Source: Pontederia crassipes (taxonomy: Eukaryota; Streptophyta; Magnoliopsida; Commelinales; Pontederiaceae). From it: 64,000 nt of DNA. The stretch covers positions 54,845,447 to 54,909,446 of the forward strand of contig CM060191.1 in assembly GCA_030549335.1 (NCBI GenBank), in the 5' to 3' direction. Positions 12,008 through 23,404 of the stretch are shown piece by piece (the first letter of the stretch is position 1; every line of letters starts with the position of its first letter). The notes below the pieces were generated by a model, which saw only the letters and a program-made list of their open reading frames with translations, was not told where the DNA came from and searched no databases. The translations under genes and the position numbers were made by a program.

Positions 12008-13161
12008 TGTAGGATCCCAAAGGACACCAAGAAGGCAGGGGTGAATTGGTGTTTAAGCCAAAAATACTGATTTCACAAAATACGTCGCGGAAGCTTAAAA
12101 TCGATTTGTTAAACTTTTTAAATCAATGCAAATCAAACTAAATCACAATCATAATATGAGGGAGAGGGAGGGAGAGAATGCAAACACAAAGTGCACGGGT
12201 GGTTGTTGACGAGGTTCGGCCACACCTTGGCCTACGTCCCCGCTCCGACTTCTCAATTTCGAGACTGCCGAAAATTTCACTAAACTCTTCCTTAATTTCA
12301 AATTGGGCAAGGAAGAACACCCTTTACATCAAACACCTTTTCTCCGCTTTGAGAGGCAAGGCAACATCTCCTCCTAGGAAGCTTATTTTTTTTCTCGCTC
12401 AAGAGGTAAGATATAAAACCTCTTTTACGCAGAAGCTCTCTCATTTTTTCTAAATAATTGTTTCTCTCTTTTACAATACTATGCTGACAAAAAAAGAAGA
12501 GAGAATTAAAGAAATTAGAATGATAACTTCAAGAGAAAGATCTTCTTTTGATAACTTGAAGTTTTTCTTCAATGCTTAGATGAGTGCTTTGCTTATGGCT
12601 TTGGCACTCCTTTTATAGGCTTGTATATGTGAAAATTTTGTCCAGAATTTTTTTCACATTTTTCTCCTCGAAAAATAGTCATTACTGTTCATGTTAGTCA
12701 TGGAACGGTGAACCGCATTAATGGACCGATCTATATGATCGTTGTGCTGATTTGCTCAGTTGTTGTAGTTGATCGGTCAATCAGACTATCGATCAATCTA
12801 TCGACCAGTATAGTCTCGACATTTTGATTTCCGCTTGTTGAGTTGATCAGTCGGCCAGTGCATCGACTGGTCTGTCGATCGGTATAGTCTCAACGTGAAT
12901 CTGTGCAGCTCATGTGTTGACCGATTGACCAGTATCTTCGATCGATCGACCGGACAATCTCGACCGGTCTTCATAGCTTCGATCGGTAGGTTGACCGTCC
13001 TGCACTATTTTAATCATAACTTTCTTCATAGGTATCAAAATGAGATAATCTTAGAGCATAAAGTTATCTCTTTTTATTTAAACTTTTTCAGCATTTAACT
13101 TTAATCTTTCGAGGTATCATCAAAATATAGTTTTATATGACATTAAAACTTTGCTCTAACA
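12008..13161 (-). mobile_element. Ty1/copia LTR (3' LTR of a minus-strand element)
   Basis: On the minus strand it begins TGTTAGAGCAAAG at 13161 and ends TGGGATCCTACA at 12008. It matches the solo LTRs at 1740-2882 and 4245-5455. A polypurine tract and copia gag debris lie to its right, so it is the 3' LTR of an element read leftwards. A reverse-strand TATA box (CCTTTTATAGG) lies near 12611. GGTCGA/CGATCG words fill about 12700-13000. Confidence 0.88.
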
Positions 13162-13182
13162 ATCTCCCCCTTTTTTATGAAG
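13162..13182 (-). other. Copia polypurine tract
   Basis: On the minus strand the purine run AAAAAAGGGGGAGAT lies immediately before the LTR start TGTTAG. This is the plus-strand primer position of Ty1/copia elements and fixes the orientation of this remnant. Confidence 0.8.
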
Positions 13183-14880
13183 ACAAACCGAGAAATATGA
13201 AAAGTACATAAGTTGCGAAAAAGTTGTGAAATCTTGTAAAATCAATTTTATTCCCCTTAATTAGTTTTCCTTACAATGATAGATATTCACCTAAGTACTA
13301 ATTGTAAAGTATTCTTCATACAAATTTATATTCATATCATATTTCTCCTATATTTCTCTCCCTTTTATTTCATAAAAAAATAATTTGCACATGAAGCATA
13401 TAAGAAATAATATGTCCTTAATCATGTCATCTTTTAAAAATGTTATTCTCTCCTTTTTCAATATAGGAAACATGTAAAGTCATAAAAAAGTTGTGTCATA
13501 TATAAAATATGCGATAGGCGAAAATAACTTCCCTTAAATGTATGGCTATTTTATGATGGCAAAATGAAATCAAATTGATCTAAAGGTCATGAAAGCCACA
13601 TGTCTAAAAAAATTGTATTAAGAATCAAAATTTTGCATAAACTTTGATGCAACAATGATATGTAATGATATGTCAAAATAAAGTTGGAAGATTTTACATG
13701 TTCTCCCTATCACTATGGCCAATTTTCTTTTTCTACTTTATATATTCCTTTTTTCTTTCAAAGAAATAGTGATTTTGAAATTTTGAGTGAAATCAAGAAG
13801 TAAATGATATTTTTACCATAACCTTCATGCCTTCACATTTTCAATTCCACTTGTCCTTTTCTTTACATGTGAGACATACCTGAAAAAATAATTATGTAAC
13901 CTTTGGTACCAAAACTTCTTTGGGTCCTATTTTGTTAGTCAAGGTTCCTTTTGGGACCCATATCATTCCATGTTGAAATTGTTTTCTAACTTTGCATTGA
14001 TATGCATAACGACCTTGAAATCCACATACAAATCAAATAATATGTGAAATTAAGAATTTTCCATAAGAATGTTTAGGTCTCCAATAAATATTTCCAAAGT
14101 ATTTCTTAGAATTATTTTCCGTTGCATAAGAGCTAGTCTTATCATTATTTCGTGAATTTTTCAAAAAAGTATTTTTCTTCTTTACTTTTTCTAAAGAACA
14201 TGCTAGTTTTACAATTTCACATGCATGTGTAATTTTCAAAGTATCAATTTCATTTTTCAAGTTTTCATTTTCCACAAAATGTGTATCATTTTCTTCTTTT
14301 AATTTATCAAACTCATGTAGTAATTTTTCATTTTCCGTTTTAAGTGCAAGATACCATTTTATAAGAGAGGAAAATTCTTTATGTACATCAAAAGGAATAT
14401 CTTCATCATCATTATCTAAATTAGAGGAGTTAGAAGTTACCTCATCACTATGTACCATTAAGCATAAGTATGCGATGAGTCGCTTCACTTGACTCTTCAT
14501 ATTTTTTCTTCTTCTCCTTCTGAAATGTCTCTTCTTTGTCTTTCTACGCGAGACTTGAGTTTCTTTCTTTGTGATGCTTACATAATCTTCTTTTTGGCTT
14601 CTTACTCTTTTCTTTAGATTTCACCAACTTGAGATATTTGTCAAGCTATCATGAATAGCGTGTGGGTATCTTTTCGTCTACTTCTTCACTTGAATCTTCT
14701 TTCATTTCGTTTGCTTTAAATGCCAATGTTTTCTTCTTAGGGGCTTTTTTCTTCTTGATCTTCTTGGATTGATATCTCATAGGATAGAAGCGAACCAATA
14801 AGATAATCAAAATCCAGACTATTCAAATCTTTTTCTTCAATCACGATCCTCTTTGTATCTTCGTTTGCTTTATATATATA
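13183..14880 (-). pseudogene. Copia internal region with decayed gag
   Basis: The open piece at 14033-14500 reads HSDEVTSNSSNLDNDDED then FDVHKEFSSLIKWY and a coiled-coil stretch. It matches the region after the zinc knuckle in the gag at 31819-32060. Further right (14820-14870, minus strand) is the match to the IEEKNLNKLDFDSL segment of gag at 31350-31380. Pol is almost entirely missing and no second LTR is present on the right. The AT-rich 13183-14030 carries only noncoding or unrecognisable text. Confidence 0.65.
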
Positions 14881-14904
14881 TGATTAATTGAATAATAGAT
14901 TGAT

Positions 14905-15880
14905 GCAGTGTTGTCAAGATTAGACCAGTTGATAAGATCGGTCCAGCCGTCGATCGGCTATCAACGCGGTTCATTTTGGAGGCCCAAATTGGATGGACGT
15001 TCAGATCAAATTGGACCGGTCAAAATAAAAAAAATGGAAGAAATCAGATTGAATCATGAATTAAAAACCAGTCTATTTAATCTTTAGTGTGACTATGACC
15101 TCTTGCCTACCATGATGATCGAGATGGCAACCGGTGGCCGATCCAAGTGAGCAACGTCCATTGACAATCTCGTTGCCGAGCAGCAAATTGTGAAAACTAC
15201 CACGATTATGATTAAGTTACGTTTACTCCTCTCCTCCACACTCCAATGATTGTCGGACATCGATCTTGTTGTCGCTTGAGAGCAAGCTTGCACAAAATCA
15301 TTCAAGCACACTAGTCAATGGAGGGTGGTGCTAGCTTGTTCACCTCTGATCGATGGAGGACGATGACAACTTGTTCACCTCTTCTGTTTGCATGAGATCA
15401 AGAGAGAGGGAAGGAGATAAGCATAGAGTGATATGACTCCGATTGGCTAGCAGGCGAGCAGTGGTGACGGATCGAGGGAAGATGTGATGATGGTGCTGGC
15501 GACATTCGTCCTTGATCACTGGAACAGGGAGCGGGAAAGAAGCGTCCTCTCTCCTCTCCCTTTTATAACCACTCGTTTAGTTTTTTTCTTTTGCCCAAAC
15601 TATCAAATTATGATTTATCTTATTATAATCTTTTCTGTTATTGTTATTAATTTTTAATGCATGTTAACATTTTATAAGTGCTTTGGTAATTCAATGCATT
15701 ATATTAAATTATAGTATTTTATTATTAATCAATTCAACTAAATAGTCTAACCGGTTCGATCCATCCGACCTGAAACAAATACTTTTTCAAATTGTTGTCC
15801 AGTCCAACCATGGATTGATGTGTGTCATGCAATGTTGCAGGGGGTAGAGATTTTGATGCCAGCTACTATATTTGGAATGG
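14905..15880. repeat. Degenerate element with ACCGGT/GATCGG-rich ends
   Basis: The left end (14907-15010) and right end (15745-15835) are rich in ACCGGTTC, GATCCATCC and CCAGTCCAACC words, similar in style to 19660-19750. The middle (15100-15550) is GC-richer and non-repetitive. No clean inverted termini, target duplication or intact frame was found. I cannot name the family. Confidence 0.3.
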
Positions 15881-17308
15881 ACATGTAAACTTACTTTTTT
15901 GGCTGATAAAGTGAAGAAAAAAGAGTTATTACAAAATAAAAAATAATTAATGTACAATGTTCAGAATTTTGAGTTTAATTGAAGGTCTAAACATGAAATC
16001 TGTCTTATTAAATAAGCTTAAAAAATATTTTTGTATACGATGCTTAAACATGACATCTTGCTTTAAAAGATTGATATAATTTACACGTTCAATCAAGCTA
16101 AATTGTATGTTTGGTTTAAAATTAATAAGGGAAAAGAAGGTGAAAATGAAAAAGAAAAATATGAGAAAAAATATGGAAGAGAATTGAAATGAATACTTTT
16201 TAATTAACATTTTAACCAAAAGAAAATATTAAATATTAAATAATAATTTTATTTTTATATACATATTTTATATTTAGTTTATATAATAAAAATGTGTTAA
16301 ATATTTTTTCTCAATAAAAATATAAAAGAAAATGGCATTCCCTTCATTCTAACTTAAATTCAAACAAATGATTTTTTTCTCTTTTTCCTTAGTTCCTTTC
16401 CTTTCATGGCAATAAATAATTACTATGATATATTTTCATTAAAAGTAATTATCAGGACTATGATATATTTTCATTAAAAGTAATTATCAGGAACTTTTCA
16501 CAACCCTTGACAATATTAAATTAAGAGTGTTTATTTTATTACCTTATTTACTATGTACAAATTCAACAATTCAAATGACATTGTTTATTTATAATAAAAT
16601 ATTGTTAGATAACTCAAATTTTTTTTGTTAAAATATCCTTTACTACTAATATCAAGTTAAAATTTATATAATCCGTCTAAGAACTTGAAGAAATAAAATA
16701 AAATTAACAAATTATATATATACATATAGATTAAAATGAAAATGATGGTAATAAATATATATAATATTCAAAATAATAATTAATAGCATGCAATTTGTGT
16801 GAAGAATAATTTAAATAATCAATATTATTAATTATGATAATAATAATAGTGATAATTTATTTTGTTATTTTATATTTTATTTGTTTAAGAATGGAAAGGA
16901 TAAAAATAAGAAATCTCATTACCGTGGACAACCCTCCTAATCAATATTGCACGACCTAAATAATTTAACTTCATAAATAATGTAAATAGATTTAGTTGTA
17001 GGAAATTGATCCTTACTCTCATATGTTAACAGAATTAGATTAAAAAAAAATTTCTATTGTCGGCCTTCGATTTCTGAAAAACAATGCCAAAGTGAAACTC
17101 TGGAACATATTTTTTATGCATTCATAGACTTGAACTTGAGACCTTTAGAGAGAAATATTTCTTATCAGTTGACCTCAACCGCTTATGGTGATTAAAAATA
17201 CTTAAAAACATGAATTATCAAATATAAAAAAGAGTTTAAGGCTTGTTAAGTTCGGAGGGTTGGGAGGATCCATTGTTATTCATCATCTGATGGAAAGTCT
17301 TCCATCGT
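15881..17308. other. AT-rich spacer without recognisable gene
   Basis: Very AT-rich DNA with many short T and A runs and no supported coding sequence. The minus-strand 90-residue frame at 15947-16219 is Phe/Ile/Lys-rich low-complexity translation and is not accepted. The only internal structure noted is the 35-bp duplication listed separately. Confidence 0.5.
16422..16491 (+). repeat. Exact 35-bp tandem duplication
   Basis: ACTATGATATATTTTCATT followed by AAAAGTAATTATCAGG occurs at 16422-16456 and again, apparently unchanged, at 16457-16491. It is a recent slippage-type duplication in spacer DNA. Confidence 0.9.
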
Positions 17309-17809
17309 TAGAGGTGTTCATAGGCGAGTTTGATTGGACCCGTGAACAACTTGATCCAACTCGACCAAGTTAAGTTCAATTTTTTTTAAAGCAAGAACCG
17401 ACCCGTGCCGACTTAGGTCAAATAGGGTGGTCGAGTTACATTCATCTCAATTTTTATTTTTTCTTTTATATTTTTAATATAAACTACATTTAATATATTA
17501 TTTTAAATATCAAAATATTATTTTGAATATCTCAATATTTTTTATTATGTATTGTTTAGAATTTTTAAATGATATATAACATTTAAATTAAGCAAAAAAC
17601 ATTTAAAATTAACAAAAATAAAACCCGAGTCATCGGGTCGGGCCGGCTCAAGTCTGGTTGGAATTTTCCAATTTGAACTTGACCTGACCACAAACCCGAT
17701 CATCAGGTCGGTGCAAGTCAAGTCGAGTTAGAATTTAGCAATCTGAACCCGACCCGACCATCGAGAATCTTCAAGTTCACTAATCGATCCTATCCGGTGA
17801 ACAACCCTA
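17309..17809. mobile_element. hAT-like nonautonomous element, copy 1
   Basis: The 501-bp unit has inverted ends: TAGAGGTGTTCATAGG at the left, and TAGGGTTGTTCACCGG when the right end is read in reverse. The flanks TCCATCGT (17301-17308) and GCCATTGT (17810-17817) match at 6 of 8 positions, the 8-bp duplication size of hAT elements. Both ends are rich in GACCCG and CGGGTC; the centre is AT-rich and noncoding. It shares its ends with 49137-49569. Confidence 0.65.
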
Positions 17810-18600
17810 GCCATTGTGCTTTACTTGTTGGTTCATGGTGCCAGTTTGGACGAGCATGAGCGGTTCACAATGGATTGATGAGTGTCGATTCAATTTCTTG
17901 CCCTAGGGAACTCATCGAATTGAACTTTTTTTCTCCTCTCGATCGTGTTCTTGACATCGTCGTTCGATCGTGTTCCTGACGTCGTAATTCGATAGTGTTC
18001 TCATCGCTATTGTTCGACCATGTTCTCGTCATCGTCGGAATGACTTCATTGTGAGCGATTGATTAGAGGGTTTGGCGACATCGAACTATGTTGGGATTGT
18101 GGAACCTTAGTTGTAGAAAGAGGAGAGGAATGGGTGGAACCTACTCCTTCCTAGGGTTTGAAGTTCTCATCGAGTTTCAACGTCGGTAGGACGACTTTCG
18201 TCAAAGGCCTTACGCCTTCAAATGCAAGGATCATCGATTGTCACAACTACAGCAACAAAGTTGAGTAGTGGACCCATGGAGGGTAGGAAACTACGGAGGT
18301 CAAAGAGGAGAGATTGTGTGAGTCCTCATTGGAGGCGTACTCCCGGAGAGATTTCCATCAAATAGGTTCTATAGATGTGATGTTGGAGGTTGTGTCGTAC
18401 GCGTCGAGCCACATGCAAACACGCTATCATGGGCCTTGAATCTCAACAGAAAACTTGCCCCAAAATCTTTGTAGGACGCCCCAAAATCGTCGAATGATCA
18501 TGGAAGACATCGCAAGTTCCCAAAATTGAATTGCACATCTAACGAGTGAACCACTCACCTCGAACCCAACTTAAGTTGAGTGGACACGTATTAACCATAA
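17810..18600. other. Spacer with a 25-bp minisatellite
   Basis: No supported gene. Four 25-bp units start at 17939, 17964, 17989 and 18014, each beginning TCGA(T/C)(C/A)(G/A)TGTTC. The rest has moderate GC content and many GTCG/CGTC words but no frame that I recognise. Since 25 is not a multiple of three, the array is unlikely to encode a repeated protein. Confidence 0.6.
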
Positions 18601-19660
18601 AAAATGAATAAATTTCACCAAATACCCTGTACCTTCAATCATTTTTCAACACTATCCTCCAACTTCACTTTATAACAAGATTATCCTTCATCTTTTAACT
18701 TATTTCATCAACTGTCCTTTTCACTTACGATCAATCGTTTCCCTATTGTTGGTTCGACATAATGCCCACGCGACGATGTTCTCTCTCATCCACGCAAGCA
18801 ACTTGATGAAAGTAAAATAATATTAAAAATAATAATTTAGAAAGTAAAAAATGCTTGTCTCGCCCCTGTCTGTAACCTCTGATTAGGTAGTAGATGGGGG
18901 GCAAACCCCTCGTTTCCCTGTGCCCCCATTCCATGAGCATGTAAAATGGGGGCGAGACCCCTCTTCTCACGCCCACATCAAAGGGGTCACGCCCACATCA
19001 AAGGGGTGACGCCTTTTTTATTTTCTAAATTACTATTCTTTAATCATGCCAATGTGTTAGCTTGCCTAAAAGAGCATAGATCAGTTATTTTTATAAATTA
19101 CCATTAAACTATCATGATTTTTCATATGTAACATGTACTTATTTTTTTTATCCATACACTATTACAATTTTTTAATTTGATCTTCGATCCAAATTTTCTA
19201 TCAACTTCGTTATAAAAAGTCAAAATTATCCCTTCATGTAAAAAGGGGTGGGCGATGACCCCTTGTTGCAACGTCGCTGACCCGCGCACACACTAACGCT
19301 TGCACGCAAGGGGAAAAGGAGGGGCAAGTCGCCCTTGTGACCGCCACGGGTGTCATAGCAAGGGGGCATTTCCCCTTCCCCTTGTGTGGGCGTGAGCGCT
19401 ACTGCGACTAGCGACACGCTACTGGGGTCATCCCCCCTATGCCCATGTGCGCCGGTCCACGCAGGGGGTGCTCGCCCCCCTATGCCCACAGGTCATAAAA
19501 GGGGGCGAACCCCACCGGCCTATAAAGGTCGCTCTTCCTTGTGCATCGCTCCCTTCGCCAGCACGGGTGGGGAGGGAGGGTCGCCCCCTATTGCAACCCT
19601 CCGACGTGAAGGACGCATAAGGAGGGACCCTTTCCGCGTGAAGGTCGTAGCAATGTTATA
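18601..19660. repeat. GC-rich patch with GGGGTCACGCCCAC repeats
   Basis: The text alternates AT-rich spacer with GC-rich stretches full of GGGGCGA, ACCCCT and CGCCC. A 22-bp unit, CACGCCCACATCAAAGGGGT, is duplicated at 18969-19010. The frames at 19226-19489 and 19386-19661 are overlapping products of this composition on opposite strands. The whole may be a degraded DNA transposon; no termini were identified. Confidence 0.35.
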
Positions 19661-20147
19661 AGATCCAACCCGACCATCGATTCGGATTGATCAACGGGTC
19701 AAGTCGGATCGATTGGACCGGGTCGAACCGGATGGTTGGACCGGATAATATAAATTAATAAAAGAATAAAATAAGTTAAAGAGTTTCTTATAATGTTGTT
19801 AATAAATAATATCTTATTTAACAAAAATATAAAATATATTATAATAAAGTAAAATAAAATCATTTAGATTAAATAATATAATAAAGTAAGTTAAGTCATC
19901 AACATAAATAAAATGTTCTTGTGATGTATTATAAATAAAAAAATAGTTAAAAAATTTTATATATGTAACAAAGGACATTAAAAATATAAATTTTTAAAAA
20001 ATATATATAATATGTTTAAATGTTTTAATAATTTTTTTTTATTTTTTAATTTTTTTCCATTTCAACAGTTGACTCAGCCGAGTCGATTAAACTCGTCGGA
20101 TCAATCTATTTAACCTAGGTTAAAACGAGTCAAACTCTTTTCAACCA
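19661..20147. repeat. Degenerate element with GACCCG-rich ends and AT-rich core
   Basis: CCAACCCGACCATCG and CGGGTCAAGTCGGATCG at the left and CAGTTGACTCAGCCGAGTCG near 20065 at the right flank a core of A/T runs. It resembles 14905-15880 in style. No target duplication was established and no coding sequence is present. Confidence 0.35.
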
Positions 20148-20155
20148 ATAAAGGA

Positions 20156-20803
20156 TAGGGTTGAGCACGGACCGAGTCGACCCGAACCGCACCGACCCAG
20201 AAAACTGATTAAAAAACTCGGCCTGAGTAAGATCCGGACCGGGACCGAGTCTAATAACGGGTGAAAAACCCGTTGAGTTTCGGGCCAGGATCGGGTCTGC
20301 AATGCAAATACCCGACTCGATTTATTTTTTACTATATAAACCCCACTCTAACTCTTTTCCCTCATTTCACACTTCTCTTTCTCTCTCCCATCTCTCTTCT
20401 CACGCCGTGTCACCGTGACGCCTCGCGATCTCCTTCTCCCTCTCTCTCACGACGGCGACCTTCTCGACTCCGGCCGTCCTCCCCCTCTCCTGACTCTCTC
20501 TCTACTCTGGCCGCCTGGGCGGCTGGATCGGCCGCTAGCACGTACGGCCAGATCCGGTCGCCTGACCGATCCGACCGCCAGACGTCGGATCTGGCCACCA
20601 GGCACCAGATCTAGCAACTGTCGGCCGATCCGGCCGCCAGATCTGACCGCTGGCGGCCAGATCTAGTGGCTTCATTCCCGGCCGCAAACCCGGTGATTTT
20701 CCCGGATTGTCGGATCCCGGTCGGGTGAAAAAAATTTTGACCCGGCATAATTTGGGTCCGGACCGGATCCGCCAAGACCCGAACCCAAGTTTGATCAAGC
20801 CTA
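20156..20803 (+). mobile_element. hAT-like element with internal promoter-like cassette
   Basis: The left end TAGGGTTGAGCACGG pairs with the right end read in reverse, TAGGCTTGATCAAACTTGG. The flanks ATAAAGGA (20148-20155) and GCGAAGGA (20804-20811) match at 5 of 8 bases, and all three differences are transitions of the kind left by cytosine deamination. Inside are a TATA box ACTATATAAA (20331-20340), a CT-rich leader (20345-20480) and a GC-rich block (20520-20680) built of units of about 20 bp. Overlapping frames in this block on both strands come from composition and are not accepted as genes. Confidence 0.65.
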
Positions 20804-20811
20804 GCGAAGGA

Positions 20812-21500
20812 CCGGCCGAGCATTTATGAAAATAATCCTAAAATTTATCCTTAAAAAAATAAAAAGGGTCATCACGCTATATTAAATTATTATCAAAGCC
20901 AAAGAAAGGAAATAGGGGCGCTCCCCCCATCTGTCGTGTTCCGACGGGGTCGGTGGCAACGCCATCCGCCAACGGGGGGAGAGAGAGGTCGGGCAGCCGA
21001 TCACTGCCGTCGGAATTGTAAATACAACAAATGCAACGTCGTATCAATCAGACGACAAACATGTAATTTGACGAGAAAAAAAAGAACAAAGAAATGACCT
21101 TCAGGATTCATCACAAGACCAAGTAGGACGAAGCACAAGAAGAGGAGGGGAAAAAAACGAGGGAGCAATCGAAGGAATCGAGTAGCGGATATATGGATCT
21201 TGATTCAGATTGAAAACTATGCACAAAAAAAATATGCATCATGGATCTCCAAATAGATCTCTGAGATCTTCGCTTGGGCTTTCTAGAATCCACACGAGAA
21301 ACCCATACATCCGCCGCTTCAAGAGTTCCCAACGACCAACTCGCCGCCTTTTCCCACTCGCACTCCGCCGATGCCCCACAGAGTTAGAAAACCTACCGAG
21401 GCGTCTTTTATATCGGACCATGAGTTATCGGGTATATCGTTGGCAAATTCGACCCGTCTGACCTCAGTAAATTGGCACAATTGTTCCTTAACCTTAAACA
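20812..21500 (-). other. Possible orphan 5' end of a gene, minus strand
   Basis: Reading leftwards, a TATA-like GATATAAAAGACG near 21400 is followed by about 500 bp of moderately GC-rich, non-repetitive sequence, then CT-rich and T-rich text like a 5' leader intron. It runs into the hAT element at 20803. No conserved protein is recognisable in any frame, so this may be a truncated or captured gene start. It is low confidence. Confidence 0.25.
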
Positions 21501-22654
21501 TCAAATATCTTTCATATAATCAAGACGAATCAGAAAAAAACAAATTCATTGAATTAAATTTGGCTAAACAAAATTCTATTGTTTTAAAAATAGAATGGGA
21601 AACAGATTCTATGCACCGAACAAAGTCAAGGTGGCTCAATCAAAATTTAATTTTGTTGAACCAAATTTTTATATAATATATTATTTATAATTATTTGAGA
21701 GTAATATAATATATAAATTAGTATAAATAATTAGACTAATTTAATAAGTATTATTTGTTACTAGAAATTTGTTTATAGTAATTTGATTTTATTAAATAGA
21801 TTATTACCAATATAACAGTGTTAAATTTATTTTCAATTTAAAAGCATAATTATACTTTATTTTATTTTCATCTATAATTTTCTTCTATTTTATTATGCTC
21901 TTAATAATATATTTCCATTTTTATTTATTTCTTCCACCTAACATCTTTTATTCTATTTTTTATTTAAATTATTTCCTTTTTCCCCTTTAGAACATTCAAA
22001 TTTCATTGCAAACTTATTTTTAGTAACTTTAAATCACTATAACGGCATAACTGATAATAATTTTTTCCATATTACTCGTTTCTTTGAAAGTTTTAGAAAA
22101 CCTTGTTGCACCCAATTTTCTTGATTTTTTTAGTCAACTCAATTTTTTTCGTGTTTTCCGTTTTAACGTCAAACGGATGGACGTAGTATTCGATTTGCGA
22201 TCGAACCAATTGATCCAACCGGTTCGAATTGATTTTCAAAACATTGAAAAATTCATAACTAATTAGTGGAGTTGTCTTGGGCTTAATTCCGTGAAGTAAT
22301 CAAATGTCGAATTTATTGGACACTAGTTGTTGATGGTTAACCTAGAACTGAAAACATTTCAAATTTTCACTCGTGATGAATTTAATTTTAAGTTTGTATT
22401 TTGTTGTATCATGCATACACCTCCTTTTTAATAGGGAAAAAAATTATGTCAAACACATCATGAATTTTTCTCAAGTTAGTAATATTTTTTGTTCCAATGA
22501 GTAGCAGCTTGAGCAAGAGGTGTTTGAACATTGGATCTTCAACACATCAGAGTATATATTGAGGCAGTTAAATCTGACGGAGATGATAAATAAAGTTCTT
22601 GTTATTTCAAGTTAATTTAGGAATGAATATAGATAACATACATATTGAGTTTAT

Positions 22655-22693
<39 letters not shown>

Positions 22694-22982
22694 GTATGTA
22701 TATATATATATATGCAAATTGAGTGAATATATTATAGTTTATATGCATACCGAGTGAATATATATCATATGCATATTGAGTTTATATTGAATTTACATAA
22801 TGTCAATTCGTAAAAAAAACGTATTTACGCTTGTATATTTATCATTTAAATTGAGAACTTGAAAATCATCAAAATTAAAATTGATCAACTTTTCAATTAG
22901 AATGACATCTAGCACCAATAAGAATGACACTTTTTTATGAGTCCATAGTAGAGGTGAGCATCACACTATTTTGATGGGTCCA
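21501..22982. other. AT-rich spacer with TA microsatellite
   Basis: No gene recognised. A (TA)n microsatellite with TACGTATG interruptions lies at about 22662-22712. Around it ATTGAGTTTATATTGAAT recurs at 22647 and 22770, with related ATTGAGTGAATATAT and CCGAGTGAATATAT copies between. The short frame at 22084-22266 is not supported. Confidence 0.5.
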
Positions 22983-23160
22983 TAGCAGGGTATGCACGGG
23001 TCGACCCGGACTGCACCGACTTGATTTTTCGAGAAATATTCTCGGTCCGATTATAAATCAGACCGAATTCGGGGCAAGGAAATAAAAAATTTTGATAGGT
23101 TCCGAGTCGAAATCGTGTCCAACATATAAAAAGTTAACTCGGGATGCGAGCCAATTATAA
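22983..23160 (+). mobile_element. Truncated copy of the 20156-20803 hAT-like family
   Basis: The text GGGTATGCACGGGTCGACCC, then GACTGCACCGACTTGA, aligns with the left end of the element at 20156. It decays after about 170 bp. The right half and target duplication are missing. Confidence 0.55.
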
Positions 23161-23404
23161 TAATAAAAGGATATTAACAATATTGATATATTCTAATTAT
23201 TAACAATATTAACTTATACATTTCAACTTACAAAATAACTGTGTAGTAAAGGTAAGGAGTGACCATATAAATTAATTATTGACCACAGAGGAATGGTAAA
23301 ATTGGCTTGAGTGTTATGCTTACAAAAAAAACTTATTTTATTGTTTAAAAAGAAATAAGCATATACATTTATATATCACAAGAAGATGGAGAGAATAGAT
23401 TCTA

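Noticed and set aside
15947-16219. 90-codon minus-strand Phe/Ile-rich frame
   Set aside because: Translation of AT-rich DNA with long A runs, without any motif.
19226-19661. Two opposing frames of 87 and 91 codons
   Set aside because: GC-rich repeated words (GGGGCGA, ACCCCT) give open frames on both strands, with no conserved protein features.
20261-20823. Overlapping frames of 60-117 codons in the hAT-like element
   Set aside because: They follow the CT-rich leader and GC-rich repeat composition, overlap on both strands and have no recognised motif.
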